From contig NZ_JAFBCQ010000001.1 of the NCBI RefSeq assembly GCF_016907815.1, forward strand, positions 248,001 to 312,000: a stretch of DNA of 64,000 bases, in the 5' to 3' direction. This stretch comes from Microbacterium aurum. GTDB lineage: Bacteria; Actinomycetota; Actinomycetes; Actinomycetales; Microbacteriaceae. The position numbers were made by a program, and so were the translations under genes. Numbering within the stretch: position 1 is the first letter of the stretch; every line of letters starts with the position of its first letter. This document shows positions 47,311 to 57,046 of the stretch, one piece after another. The notes under the pieces were generated by a model. It was given only the letters and a program-made list of their open reading frames with translations, had not been told where the DNA came from and did no database searches.

Positions 47311-47913
47311 ATGGCTGCAGCGGCGGGACCGGAGTGGGTCGTGCGCGAAGACGCCGGACTTCCGGTGCTCGTCGCGCTGTACCTGCGCCAGGTGCTGGCG
47401 ATCCGCTTCCCCGAGGAGCTGCCGCATCTGCGCGGCGTTCCGCCCACGACGGCCGGCGAGTACGACGATTCCGCGACGCTGGAGCGGCAGTGGCGCGCGT
47501 ACTGGGACATGACGGTCGAGCCGCAGGCGAACCCGTCGCCGGTGCCGCTCGAGCTCGTCGACGGGTTCGACATGCTCGTCGCGCTGCCGGTGGAGGGCTT
47601 CGCGGAGCTGCAGGCGGCGATCGCGCCGCACGGGGCGGATGCCGTGGCGTTCGCCCGAGCGGCCCACGCGCGCTATCGGGCGGGCCTGGGCACGGGAGCG
47701 TCCTACCGTGCGTACGCCAGCGCGATCGCCGAGCACGAGCGGGCCGTGGGACGGCGCGCGCACTCGTTCGAGCTCAACGTGCAGGTGCTGCCGTTGACCC
47801 AGCGCGGGGTGTGGTGGATCGGCGCGCTCACCGTCGCGGTGACCGACGGGCTGCGCGGCGACATCGCGGCCTTCGACACCGCCATCGGCCCGGTCATCGC
47901 CGACATCGCCTAG
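47311..47913 (+). CDS. Conserved protein of unknown function
   Basis: A 200-residue soluble protein from ATG 47311. It opens WVVREDAGLPVLVALYLRQV, has a middle region with LELVDGFDMLVALPVEGFAE and ends LTQRGVWWIGALTVAVTDGL. The alpha/beta appearance and lack of Cys or signal suggest a cytosolic protein; no domain is recognised. It is divergent from purM (68 bases) and followed by a repeat cluster, so it is probably a single-gene transcript. Confidence 0.75.
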   Translation: MAAAAGPEWVVREDAGLPVLVALYLRQVLAIRFPEELPHLRGVPPTTAGEYDDSATLERQWRAYWDMTVEPQANPSPVPLELVDGFDMLVALPVEGFAELQAAIAPHGADAVAFARAAHARYRAGLGTGASYRAYASAIAEHERAVGRRAHSFELNVQVLPLTQRGVWWIGALTVAVTDGLRGDIAAFDTAIGPVIADIA

Positions 47914-47915
47914 CC

Positions 47916-48006
47916 CCCGGTCGTCGAGCTCCCCCGGTCGTTGAGCGGTCGCTCCCCGGTCGTTGACCTCCCCCGGTCGTTGAGCGAGCGCAGCGAGACG
48001 AAACGC
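47916..48006. repeat. CCCGGTCGTTGAGC repeat cluster
   Basis: Four units of CCCCGGTCGTTGAGC or close variants start near 47916, 47932, 47954 and 47971. The last continues into GAGCGCAGCGAGACGAAACG, the common Microbacteriaceae intergenic repeat. The block lies between a gene end and the convergent membrane protein, where such elements usually sit. Confidence 0.85.
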
Positions 48007-48019
48007 CCCACCCGCCCGC

Positions 48020-48343
48020 TCAGCCCTCCGGGGTCGTGACGTGCTCGACGTCGACGCGCACGTCTCGGGTGCGTCGGCCGACGGTGCGGTCCAGCAGGAG
48101 GGCGACGGCGCCGCCGAGCGCGAGGCCGAGCGGGATGCCGAACAGGCAGAGGAACCCGAACACCTGGCTCGAGGAGTACTCCACGCCGGTGCTGGCACTG
48201 GCCTGATCGGTGCCGTGGAAGGCGAAGGTGAGGATCAGGGCGACGAGGATGCCGAGGGCTGCTCCCGCGGCGAGGAACACCCCGTAGCGCGGGCTGCGGC
48301 GCAGCTGCACGGTCTCGAGGTGGTGCTCGGGCGAGGACGTCAT
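48020..48343 (-). CDS. Small membrane protein of unknown function
   Basis: A 107-residue protein from ATG 48343 with two hydrophobic segments (YGVFLAAGAALGILVALILT and FGFLCLFGIPLGLALGGAVA) separated by a short outer loop (GTDQASASTGVEYSSSQ), and a charged tail (RRTRDVRVDVEHVT). Proteins of this design are common in Microbacteriaceae, without known role. It is convergent with the 47311 gene and divergent from NDH-2, with an inverted repeat between. Confidence 0.75.
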   Translation of the reverse strand: MTSSPEHHLETVQLRRSPRYGVFLAAGAALGILVALILTFAFHGTDQASASTGVEYSSSQVFGFLCLFGIPLGLALGGAVALLLDRTVGRRTRDVRVDVEHVTTPEG

Positions 48344-48413
48344 GGGTCCATTGTCCCACCGCGCGCTGGATCCGGCGCCCCGGGGGCCGGCCGGCGCAAC
48401 AGCCAGCGGCACG

Positions 48414-48488
48414 TTGAGGAGGAGATCTGCATTCGGGAGGTCGAATCCTCCGGAGAATCACCTCCCGAATGCGAATCTCCTCCCGAAC
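48414..48488. repeat. Long inverted repeat, GCATTCGGGAGG family, upstream of ndh
   Basis: Arms GAGGAGATCTGCATTCGGGA(GG) at 48419-48440 and (CC)TCCCGAATGCGAATCTCCTC at 48461-48482, with a 20-base loop CGAATCCTCCGGAG-type palindrome. The element ends 34 bases before the NDH-2 start codon and could fold in its leader RNA. Arms differ only at one or two positions. Confidence 0.85.
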
Positions 48489-48521
48489 GCAGCCCCGAGC
48501 GGGCGAGAGTAGCGTGGAAGC

Positions 48522-49886
48522 ATGGCAGTCCCTCACGTCGTCATCATCGGGGGCGGATTCGCCGGCATCTCGGCCGCCCGCGCGCTGCGCAAGGCTCCGG
48601 TCCGGGTGACCCTCGTCGACCGCCGCGTCTACAACACGTTCCAGCCGCTGCTCTACCAAGTGGCCACCGGAGGCCTGAACCCCGGCGACGTCACCCACTT
48701 CTTGCGGAGCCTGCGGGTCCGTCAGCGCAACCTCGACGTCGTGCACGAGCACCTGATGGAGATCGACCACGACGCCCGCACCGTGCGCCTGTTCGACGGC
48801 GAGACCCTCTCGTACGACTACCTCGTCATCACCACCGGCGTGACGACGGCCTACCACGGGACGAAGGGCGCGAAGGAGAACTCGTTCGCCGTCTACTCCC
48901 GGTCGCAGGCGATCGCGATCCGCGATGCGCTGTTCACCCGACTCGAGCGGGCCGCGGTGCGCCCCGAGCGGCACAAGGGCCTCTCGGTCGTCGTCATCGG
49001 CGGCGGTCCCACAGGGGTCGAGATGGCCGGTGCCCTCGCCGAGCTGCGCGATCAGGGCCTCGAGCCGGCATACCCCGAGCTCGACGGCGCGGCCTTCCGC
49101 ATCACCCTCGTGCAGCGCAGCGAGATCCTGAAGCCGTTCACCCCGAAGCTGCGGGACTACGCGGCGGCGCAGCTGCGCCACCGCGACGTCGCGCTGCGGC
49201 TGGGCGCCGGGGTGCAGGAGGTGCGGAAGGACTCGGTGATCCTCTCCGACGGCACCGAACTGGCATCCGACCTCACCGTCTGGGCCACCGGCGTCGCCCC
49301 GCACGAAGAGGTGCGCGAGTGGAGTCTGCCGCTCGACGACGGCGACCGCATCCGCGTCGGAGCGGATCTGCAGGTGCTCGGGATGCCGGGCGTGTACGCC
49401 GCCGGCGATGTCGCTGCCACGCCGCAACAGCTCCCCCAGTTGGCGCAGCCGGCGATCCAGAGCGGCGCGCACGTCGCGCGTCAGATCCTGCGGGCGATCG
49501 CGGGCGAGGAGGGCGAGCCGTTCTCCTACTACGACAAGGGTCAGCTCGCCATCATCGGGCGTCGCTCCGCGATCGGCGAGGTGCCCGGCATCGCGAACCT
49601 GCCGATCCTGCACCGCATCCGCCCGCTGCAGCGGATTCCCCTGCTGCGCGCGACGATCCCGCTGACCGGCACGATCGCCTGGTTCGTCTGGCTGTTCGTC
49701 CACATCGCGAGCCTGCTCGGACCTCGCAACAAGCTCACCGTCATGGTCGGGCTCATCGCGCGCTACGGCGCGCACCTGTGGCGCACCCCGGTCCCGATCG
49801 TCGGCGACGTTCCCGCGATCCGCCCGCACCGCGTCGCCCGCACCCCCCGCACCGGTTCGGCGCCCGGCGCCTCAGCTGACGCCTGA
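48522..49886 (+). CDS. ndh: Type II NADH dehydrogenase (NDH-2)
   Basis: A 454-residue membrane-associated flavoprotein. FAD motif VVIIGGGFAGISAARAL; quinone-site segment FQPLLYQVATGGLNP (the YQVA motif); second Rossmann VVVIGGGPTGVEMAGALAEL; C-terminal FAD motif GVYAAGDVA; a hydrophobic C-terminal helix LTGTIAWFVWLFVHIASLLG anchors it. It oxidises NADH and reduces menaquinone without pumping protons. The tail after residue 420 is Arg/Pro-rich. Stand-alone gene. Confidence 0.95.
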   Translation: MAVPHVVIIGGGFAGISAARALRKAPVRVTLVDRRVYNTFQPLLYQVATGGLNPGDVTHFLRSLRVRQRNLDVVHEHLMEIDHDARTVRLFDGETLSYDYLVITTGVTTAYHGTKGAKENSFAVYSRSQAIAIRDALFTRLERAAVRPERHKGLSVVVIGGGPTGVEMAGALAELRDQGLEPAYPELDGAAFRITLVQRSEILKPFTPKLRDYAAAQLRHRDVALRLGAGVQEVRKDSVILSDGTELASDLTVWATGVAPHEEVREWSLPLDDGDRIRVGADLQVLGMPGVYAAGDVAATPQQLPQLAQPAIQSGAHVARQILRAIAGEEGEPFSYYDKGQLAIIGRRSAIGEVPGIANLPILHRIRPLQRIPLLRATIPLTGTIAWFVWLFVHIASLLGPRNKLTVMVGLIARYGAHLWRTPVPIVGDVPAIRPHRVARTPRTGSAPGASADA

Positions 49887-50088
49887 CGCCTGACACCCGA
49901 GCCGAGGCCGCGGCGCGTGGCGAGCCTCGGCCGAGCGCATCCCGCTCGCGCTATCGAAATCGGCATCCGCTATCGATACTCTCGGCCGCGCGTGCCAGGT
50001 TCGGCCGCGCGTACCGCTCCCGGCCACCACGTCAGCCGCGCATCCCGGATCCGCCGCCGTCCCGCTCGCCAGCCCGTATCGAGCCGCC

Positions 50089-50167
50089 GACGTCGCAAAA
50101 GCAGGCTGAATCAACCTCCGGCAGGCCCACGGCCTCGGGAGATGTCGATCCAGCCTGCTTTTCGCAC
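50089..50167. repeat. Long inverted repeat, AAAGCAGGCTG family, in a 327-base gap
   Basis: Arms GCAAAAGCAGGCTGAATCAA and TCGATCCAGCCTGCTTTTCGC separated by about 35 bases. The gap 49887-50213 holds this hairpin and an upstream stretch rich in GCTATCGA and GGCCGCGCGT repeats; no gene was seen. Best-conserved copy of its family. Confidence 0.88.
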
Positions 50168-50213
50168 GGCACGGCGCCGCGAACCGGCCCGCCGACCAGC
50201 CGACCGGCCGACC

Positions 50214-51182
50214 TCAGCGCGCCGCGAGCACCGTCTCCTCCAGTCGCGCGTACGAGGCCTCCATGCCGTCGGTCATGCCGGTGGCGAGGATCATGTCGCG
50301 CGTCTCCTTGTCGGGATACTCGATCACGAGGGTGAGGAGCGTCGCGCCGTCCTCCTCGTACAGCTGCATGTCGTTGAGCGTGCCGGGGCCGTCCATCCCG
50401 ATCATCTTCTCGGTCGTGACCTCCCGCCACTGCGGCTCGCTCAGCACCGTCTCGCCCTCGAAGCCGAAGCGCGTCGACTCGTCGTCGCCCTGCTGCCAGA
50501 CGTAGCGGTAGGTGTCGCCGACGGTGCACTCGACCATCTGCCAGCCGTCGGGACCCAGCATCCACTTCTCCATCAGCGCGGGCTCGTGGTGCGCGCGCCA
50601 GACGAGTTCCTGCGGGCCGTCGATCAGCCGGGTGATCCGCACGTGCTGGTCGTCGAGGATCTCGGTGCGCGTGCCCTTGCCCTGCGCGTATTCGCGGAGC
50701 GAGACCAGCACGGCATCGAGCTGGTCCATGGCCATGCGCGAGCCCTCGACCGCGCCCATTGCGACGACCTGCTCGAGCGCCTCGTGGGAGGGGAAGTAGG
50801 TCACGTTGGTGAGGCGCGACCCGGCATCCGTCTGCTCGAACGTGAACGTCATGCGCATCGACGGGAATCCGTCGAGCTTCTCGCCGTCCTCGCCGACGAA
50901 CGCGTCGAGCACCTCGAAACTGCGGCCCTCGTCGACGTTCAGGACCTCCCACGACCCGCCGGAGCGCTCCCCCTGCGGGCTCGTCATGTGGTAGTCGACG
51001 CGGCCGCCGGGGCGCAGGTCGAACGTGGTGAACGTGGCGGGCCAGCCGGGAGGACCCCAGAAGCGCTCGAGCTGGCGCGGGTCGGTGAACGCGTTCCAGA
51101 GCCGATCGACGGATGCCGCGGCATCCGCCACCAGCGTCATCGTGAGGTTCTCGGGGTCGGTGGTGATGTCGGTGACGGGCAT
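50214..51182 (-). CDS. Tandem SRPBCC (AHSA1/START-like) protein
   Basis: A 322-residue protein from ATG 51182 made of two AHSA1-type domains. The first (residues 15-165) has VDRLWNAFTDPRQLERFWGP and GGSWEVLNVDEGRSFEVLDA; the second (about 170-320) IDGPQELVWRAHHEPALMEK and YVWQQGDDESTRFGF. Such proteins bind hydrophobic ligands and are usually paired with an ArsR regulator, as here (ArsR ends one base before this start). The pair is probably autoregulated. Function of the ligand binding is unknown. Confidence 0.9.
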   Translation of the reverse strand: MPVTDITTDPENLTMTLVADAAASVDRLWNAFTDPRQLERFWGPPGWPATFTTFDLRPGGRVDYHMTSPQGERSGGSWEVLNVDEGRSFEVLDAFVGEDGEKLDGFPSMRMTFTFEQTDAGSRLTNVTYFPSHEALEQVVAMGAVEGSRMAMDQLDAVLVSLREYAQGKGTRTEILDDQHVRITRLIDGPQELVWRAHHEPALMEKWMLGPDGWQMVECTVGDTYRYVWQQGDDESTRFGFEGETVLSEPQWREVTTEKMIGMDGPGTLNDMQLYEEDGATLLTLVIEYPDKETRDMILATGMTDGMEASYARLEETVLAAR

Positions 51183-51183
51183 G

Positions 51184-51564
51184 TCAGTCTCCTTTGTCGG
51201 GCGTGCGGTCGGTGGACGTGGCGTGTGGGTCGGGCCCGGCGAGCAGCGCATCGAGGCGGTCGATGCGGGCACGCCAGAGCTCTTCGTAGCGGGCGAGCAG
51301 GGCGCGGGCGCGGGCGATCATGACGGGGTCGGCGCGGACGAGCCGCTCGCGTCCCTCGGCGCGCTTGACGATGAGGCCGGCGGCCTCGAGCACGGCCACG
51401 TGCTTCTGCACCGCGGCGAAGGACATGTCGTAGTCCGCCGCGAGCGCCGACACGGACTGCTCCGCAGCGATCGTGCGCCGCAGGATGTCGCGCCGCGTCG
51501 CCGCGGCCAGGGCGTGGAACACGCGGTCGGTCTCATCGTCACTCAACTCAGTTTGTACAACCAT
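51184..51564 (-). CDS. ArsR-family transcriptional regulator
   Basis: A 126-residue winged-helix protein, start ATG 51564: TDRVFHALAAATRRDILRRT, then the recognition part MSFAAVQKHVAVLEAAGLIV and wing KRAEGRERLVRADPV. The metal-sensing Cys residues of classical ArsR are absent, consistent with the subgroup linked to SRPBCC genes. A perfect palindrome at 51555-51574 covers its start codon and is the likely autoregulatory operator. Confidence 0.92.
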   Translation of the reverse strand: MVVQTELSDDETDRVFHALAAATRRDILRRTIAAEQSVSALAADYDMSFAAVQKHVAVLEAAGLIVKRAEGRERLVRADPVMIARARALLARYEELWRARIDRLDALLAGPDPHATSTDRTPDKGD

Positions 51565-51574
51565 TTGGTTGTAC
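51555..51574. promoter_or_regulatory. Palindromic ArsR operator over the start codon
   Basis: GTACAACCATTTGGTTGTAC, perfect eight-base arms with a four-base centre. The ArsR start codon lies in it (51562-51564), so binding would block initiation or a leaderless transcript. Confidence 0.75.
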
Positions 51575-51599
51575 GTTACGACCGCGGATGCCGAGTGTC

Positions 51600-51690
51600 A
51601 ACCCTTCTCGTGTCGGGAACGCGTTGCGGTGACACAACCGGCCTTTAGATGACACAGGGCTCCGTTGGAGTGACACCGTGTGTCACGAAA
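51600..51690. other. GTGACAC repeats, possible insertion-sequence end
   Basis: Three GTGACAC-type words in about 80 bases (GGTGACACAACCGG, GATGACACAGGG, GAGTGACACC) and a perfect palindrome GTGACAC-CGT-GTGTCAC (51671-51687). It marks the left edge of the metal island and may be the terminal region of a lost insertion sequence; no transposase is left. Confidence 0.45.
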
Positions 51691-52045
51691 CGCCGATGCC
51701 TACCGACCTGACCGGCCCTCTCGGGAGGAACATCAGCAGCAGATACAGGAGCGATGGGGCTCCGGTAGCCCCTTCGTCTTCGCATCATCCGAACGCGGAT
51801 CACGTGCGAGAGGGGCTGCGATGCGGCCAGTAGATGGAACGGATACCGACGGACGTGTGTTCTACATCCAAGTGAAGGGGCGCATCGAGGGTTCCGAGAC
51901 CTTCACGATCACCACGAACGAGGTCACCTTCGCGCAGACTCAGGGCGAGCGGCACAGGCTCGCGCTTGTCAGCGTCTCGCCTGCAGGACCCGCCCGTGAC
52001 CAGATCCGCTACGTGACCGCCGCCTTCGACCGAAACTACCAGTAG
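51680..52045 (+). pseudogene. DUF3883 C-terminal fragment
   Basis: The frame from GTG 51680 (121 codons) begins with unrelated sequence from the repeat and then reads FYIQVKGRIEGSETFTITTN, EVTFAQTQGERHRLALVSVS. This is the DUF3883 domain (nuclease-like, E-V-K-G-R motif), normally at the C-terminus of large helicase or restriction-associated proteins. Everything before the domain is missing. It is probably a stump left by insertion or deletion at the island edge; the domain's catalytic Glu is replaced by Gln (YIQVKG). Confidence 0.75.
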
Positions 52046-52123
52046 CAGTCACCTGTAGCTGCCGGACTTCCCCTCCGTGGTCGGAGTGTCGATGCCTCTC
52101 GGATGCATACTGACGGCACCGGG

Positions 52124-52807
52124 CTATCGAGGTGTGGCGACGTCTTCGAGTGCATCGATGTCGAGGATGGAGACCTCGCGGCGCGCGTGGAGTTCGATAA
52201 CACCGGAGGCGGCGAGAGCGGCAAGACGGCGGCTCAGGGTTTCCGGCGTCGTGCCCAGATAGGAAGCAATTTCCTGCTTTGCCATCGGCAGCCGCAGGGT
52301 GAGGACACCGTCTCGCATGCTGCCGGGCAGATCCAGCAGGTAGGCCGCGATGCGGGCGCTGACATCACTGGAGGTGATGGCGGCCAGCAGCCGCTCGACG
52401 GAAGCAAGCCGGTCGGAGAGGGTGCGCAGCATCCGAAGACCGACGTCCGGGTAGTCGCGCAGCAGGCCGGCGAGGTCGGCGTGGTCGAAGACGCACATCC
52501 GGCTGTCTTCCAGCGCGACGACGAGGTCATTCGGGCGGTGACCTGTCAGGAAGGCCCGTTCGCCCACGACATCGCCATCGGTCACCGTGCGCAGGATCTG
52601 TTCTTGGCCATTGGCCGCCGCCTGGCTGACCTTGAGCTGTCCGCTGTGCATCACCAGCAGGCGTGAGACCGACTGTCCGGGCGTATAGACGACCTCACCC
52701 TTGGCGACGTGCGCGGGCCGGACGAACTCCGCGACCCGCATCTGCTCTTGGCGGGAGAGTCCTTGGAAGATCGGGACGCGGGTGACACACAGATCGCCCT
52801 GGGGCAT
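52124..52807 (-). CDS. Crp/Fnr-family transcriptional regulator
   Basis: A 227-residue regulator. The cNMP-like beta-barrel (VPIFQGLSRQEQMRVAEFV, VYTPGQSVSRLLVMHSGQLK) is followed by a dimer helix and a Crp-type HTH near residues 175-200 (KQEIASYLGTTPETLSRRLA). The E-T-L-S-R-R motif recognises TTGAT-type half sites. It has only one Cys near the N-terminus (LCVTRVP), so no iron-sulfur cluster like E. coli FNR is expected. A perfect TTGAT-N4-ATCAA site lies in the divergent region; it probably controls the HMA-ATPase genes. Confidence 0.93.
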   Translation of the reverse strand: MPQGDLCVTRVPIFQGLSRQEQMRVAEFVRPAHVAKGEVVYTPGQSVSRLLVMHSGQLKVSQAAANGQEQILRTVTDGDVVGERAFLTGHRPNDLVVALEDSRMCVFDHADLAGLLRDYPDVGLRMLRTLSDRLASVERLLAAITSSDVSARIAAYLLDLPGSMRDGVLTLRLPMAKQEIASYLGTTPETLSRRLAALAASGVIELHARREVSILDIDALEDVATPR

Positions 52808-52889
52808 GGTCCAAGCCTACCGGAGTCGGCTGGACCCCAGCGGGGGCCGACACCCTCAGTAGCGGTCCAAGAGCACGGCATACGCGAAC

Positions 52890-52903
52890 TTGATCTATAT
52901 CAA
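52890..52903. promoter_or_regulatory. FNR-like box
   Basis: TTGATCTATATCAA, a perfect TTGAT-N4-ATCAA palindrome, between the divergent Crp/Fnr gene and the HMA-domain gene, about 69 bases before the latter. It is flanked by CGAAC and GTTCG, extending the symmetry. Confidence 0.85.
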
Positions 52904-52971
52904 GGAGTTCGCGGTGCGTCGAACCTACCGTGAAGGTGTCAATAACGAACACATCACGAAAGGGGTCCACA

Positions 52972-53205
52972 ATGGCCACCTCTACCACCACTCATACCGT
53001 CCTGAGGGCTGAGGGATTTTCTTGCCCGTCGTGCGTGGCCAAGATCGAAAAGCAGGTCGGCCGCCTCAAGGGTGTCGAGAACGTGAAGGTCCGCTTCGCG
53101 TCCGCCCGCATCGAGGTCGACCACGACGCGGAGCGCGTCTCCGTGGACGACCTCGTGGCCGCTATCGCCAAGGCCGGCTACAAGGCCACCCCGTCGGCGT
53201 TCTAA
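52972..53205 (+). CDS. Heavy-metal-associated (HMA) domain protein
   Basis: A 77-residue HMA fold: VLRAEGFSCPSCVAKIEKQV with the metal-binding C-x2-C, followed by GVENVKVRFASARIEVDHD and a final KAGYKATP. The motif F-S-C-P-S-C resembles Zn/Cd-type or mixed HMA domains rather than the strict M-x-C-x-x-C of copper chaperones. It is a free-standing metal carrier, co-directional with the P1B ATPase 96 bases away, which lacks its own N-terminal HMA domain. Confidence 0.92.
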   Translation: MATSTTTHTVLRAEGFSCPSCVAKIEKQVGRLKGVENVKVRFASARIEVDHDAERVSVDDLVAAIAKAGYKATPSAF

Positions 53206-53301
53206 GGCCACCGGTGCCCGGCGGGCGACGCTCGCGCATCCTTCTCCCCATTCCACTCTGCCGGTCCGCCGGCACGAGACCCGGAAAGGTCGTACCCGAA
53301 A

Positions 53302-55308
<2,007 letters not shown>

Positions 55309-55451
55309 CACCGAACCCACTGCGCTGATGACGTCGGCCGCGCTGACGGCGGGGACGGCTGATGGGATCGTCCGCGGCCGGGAGCAACTCCGCACTCCCT
55401 GCGGGCGCCAGCCGTCGGCGGTTTTGTCCGACACTCGCTCGGACCCGGACG

Positions 55452-55860
55452 GTGCATTCTCCGGTGGGTCCGGTGGCGTATGACTGCGTGAAGGTGATCG
55501 TGGTCCGGTCGGGCTCGGCGATCCTGTTCAGTGAGTTCGGGCAGAAGCCGGTCAGCGCGGGCGATGTGGTGGTCCTGAGTGCGAATGTCTTGTGTGGCAG
55601 CGAACCGGAGGACCATATCACCGTCACCACGGTCTACCTGGACACCGACTACCTGGTGGACCAGGTGTTCTGGCAGCACGCCGGGCTGCTCCAGGACCGG
55701 CTCGATGCCCAGGAGCTGGTGGATACGATCTACACCGAACCGGCTCAGGCGCTGCGGCTGGGCGAGGACCGGACCGGGATGCTGATGCCTTGGCTGGATG
55801 AACTCGTGGCGCTGAGTATCGATGGCGGGTTCGGCGCGCACTTCTACCGGATGCAGCACG
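55452..55860 (+). pseudogene. AraC-type regulator, ligand-binding domain only, truncated
   Basis: The frame from GTG 55452 reads HSPVGPVAYDCVKVIVVRSG, SAILFSEFGQKPVSAGDVVV and LMPWLDELVAL up to HFYRMQ near 55855. This is the cupin-type N-terminal domain of an AraC-family regulator. The frame then continues antisense through the DksA-like gene (to 55940), with no C-terminal HTH. So the gene lost its DNA-binding half at the island's right edge. The upstream gap 55309-55451 contains no clear gene. Confidence 0.7.
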
Positions 55861-56185
55861 CGACGCAGGTGGTCGCCATCGGCCGGACCTCCAGCCGCGC
55901 GGCGGGGATCGGCTGCCCGCACACGACGCAGATGCCGTAGGTCCCGGCATCCACCCGTTCGAGTGCCGCCGCGATCTCCGCCCGCTCCGCCGCGAGGGCG
56001 CGCTGCAGAGCGTCGATCCGCTGCCACTCGCCCGACAGCGTCGACCCCTCCGGGTCGTGCTCGTCGTCGGCGGTGCCGTCGGCACGGTCGGAGCGCACGG
56101 CGGCATCCGCGTCGTCGAGGCGCGCGAGCATCGCGTCGATCTCCGCGGCGCGGGCGCGCAGCAGCGCGACGGCAGGGACGGTCAT
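55844..56185 (-). CDS. DksA/TraR-type C4 zinc-finger protein
   Basis: A 113-residue protein from ATG 56185. A coiled-coil region (VALLRARAAEIDAMLARLDD ... DALQRALAAERAEIAAALER) is followed by the zinc finger CVVC-(17 residues)-CVAC. It ends three residues later (CIR), where homologues have a longer tail, so its 3' end coincides with the island junction near 55850. DksA-type proteins bind RNA polymerase through the secondary channel; this short variant may act similarly. Its start overlaps the stop of the membrane protein gene (ATGA). Confidence 0.88.
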   Translation of the reverse strand: MTVPAVALLRARAAEIDAMLARLDDADAAVRSDRADGTADDEHDPEGSTLSGEWQRIDALQRALAAERAEIAAALERVDAGTYGICVVCGQPIPAARLEVRPMATTCVACCIR

Positions 56186-56736
56186 GCCGCGAAGGCCGCG
56201 CGGCCGACGACCAGGCACGGCACCGCCGCGAGCAGGAACACCGGCGCCCCGATGAGGCCGCACCAGAAGCTGCGCGTGGTATCGGATGACGGGATCACCG
56301 CAGCGACAACGGCGACGACGGCGAGCGCGACCCCGGTCCAGGCCATGATCGGCTGGCCGAAGACGAACGCGAGGGGGATGAAGTGGATGCCGACGACCGC
56401 GAGGATCAGCGGCGCGATCAGATCGGAGCGGCCGGACCGGCTCGCCCACACGGCGAGCACGATGCACGCCACGACCTCGATCGCGACGACCACGAGGTAG
56501 GCCACCCACGCGGGGCCCTCGAAGCGGACCGCCGTCGCGGTCGACCAATGCCGCACCGCGAGCGGGATCGCGAACCCGGCGACGGCGAGGCCCGCGACGC
56601 CCAACACCGCCAGCACGACACGCCACAACACGCCGCGCGGCGGACGCTCCTGCGCCCACCCCGACCACACGAACGCCGCGACCCCGAAGATCGCCGCCGT
56701 CATCACCAGGTCACGCGGATACGCGTCGTCGATCAC
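56182..56736 (-). CDS. Membrane protein of unknown function
   Basis: A 184-residue protein from GTG 56736 with about five to six helices (LVMTAAIFGVAAFVWSGWAQ, LAVLGVAGLAVAGFAIPLAV, WVAYLVVVAIEVVACIVLAV, LIAPLILAVVGIHFIPLAFV). It is similar to proteins annotated only as hypothetical in Microbacterium. It sits between the VOC remnant (4 bases upstream) and the DksA-like gene (overlapping), so the three form one transcription unit. Confidence 0.8.
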   Translation of the reverse strand: MIDDAYPRDLVMTAAIFGVAAFVWSGWAQERPPRGVLWRVVLAVLGVAGLAVAGFAIPLAVRHWSTATAVRFEGPAWVAYLVVVAIEVVACIVLAVWASRSGRSDLIAPLILAVVGIHFIPLAFVFGQPIMAWTGVALAVVAVVAAVIPSSDTTRSFWCGLIGAPVFLLAAVPCLVVGRAAFAA

Positions 56737-56740
56737 GTCA

Positions 56741-56920
56741 TCACCCCTGATATCCGATGAGCCAGGTCACTCCGAACCGGTCGCGCACCTGCCCGTCGTG
56801 GTCGCCCCAGGGCTTGAGCGCGAGCGGGTCCACGAGCTCACCGCCGAAGACATCACGGTAGAAGGTCAGCGCCTCGCGAGCGGTGCCGGCGAAGTGCAGA
56901 TAGGGCGTCAGTCCGGTCAT
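56741..56920 (-). pseudogene. VOC-family (PhnB-like) gene with internal in-frame deletion
   Basis: A 59-residue frame from ATG 56920: MTGLTPYLHFAGTAREALTF then YRDVFGGEL joins directly VDPLALKPWGDHDGQVRDRF and GVTWLIGYQG. Full PhnB/VOC proteins are about 130-140 residues; the first ten strands of sequence match the start and the last part the end, while some 75 central residues are missing at the L29-V30 junction. The protein cannot form a normal VOC metal site. It remains an open frame, so a recent clean deletion is likely. Confidence 0.8.
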
Positions 56921-57046
56921 GGGCAGACTCTACGACCCGCCGGCGACAGGCGCGAGATGGCGGCCCGCGCCCTGTCAACCCCCGTGCCTGGTGGGGCGAC
57001 GACGCCGAGACTCGAACCGACACGCGAACCGACCGAAGGAGACGCC

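Noticed and set aside
47916..48006. CRISPR array
   Set aside because: The repeat units are short, irregular and without uniform spacers; they match the common Microbacteriaceae GGTCGTTGAGC intergenic repeat.
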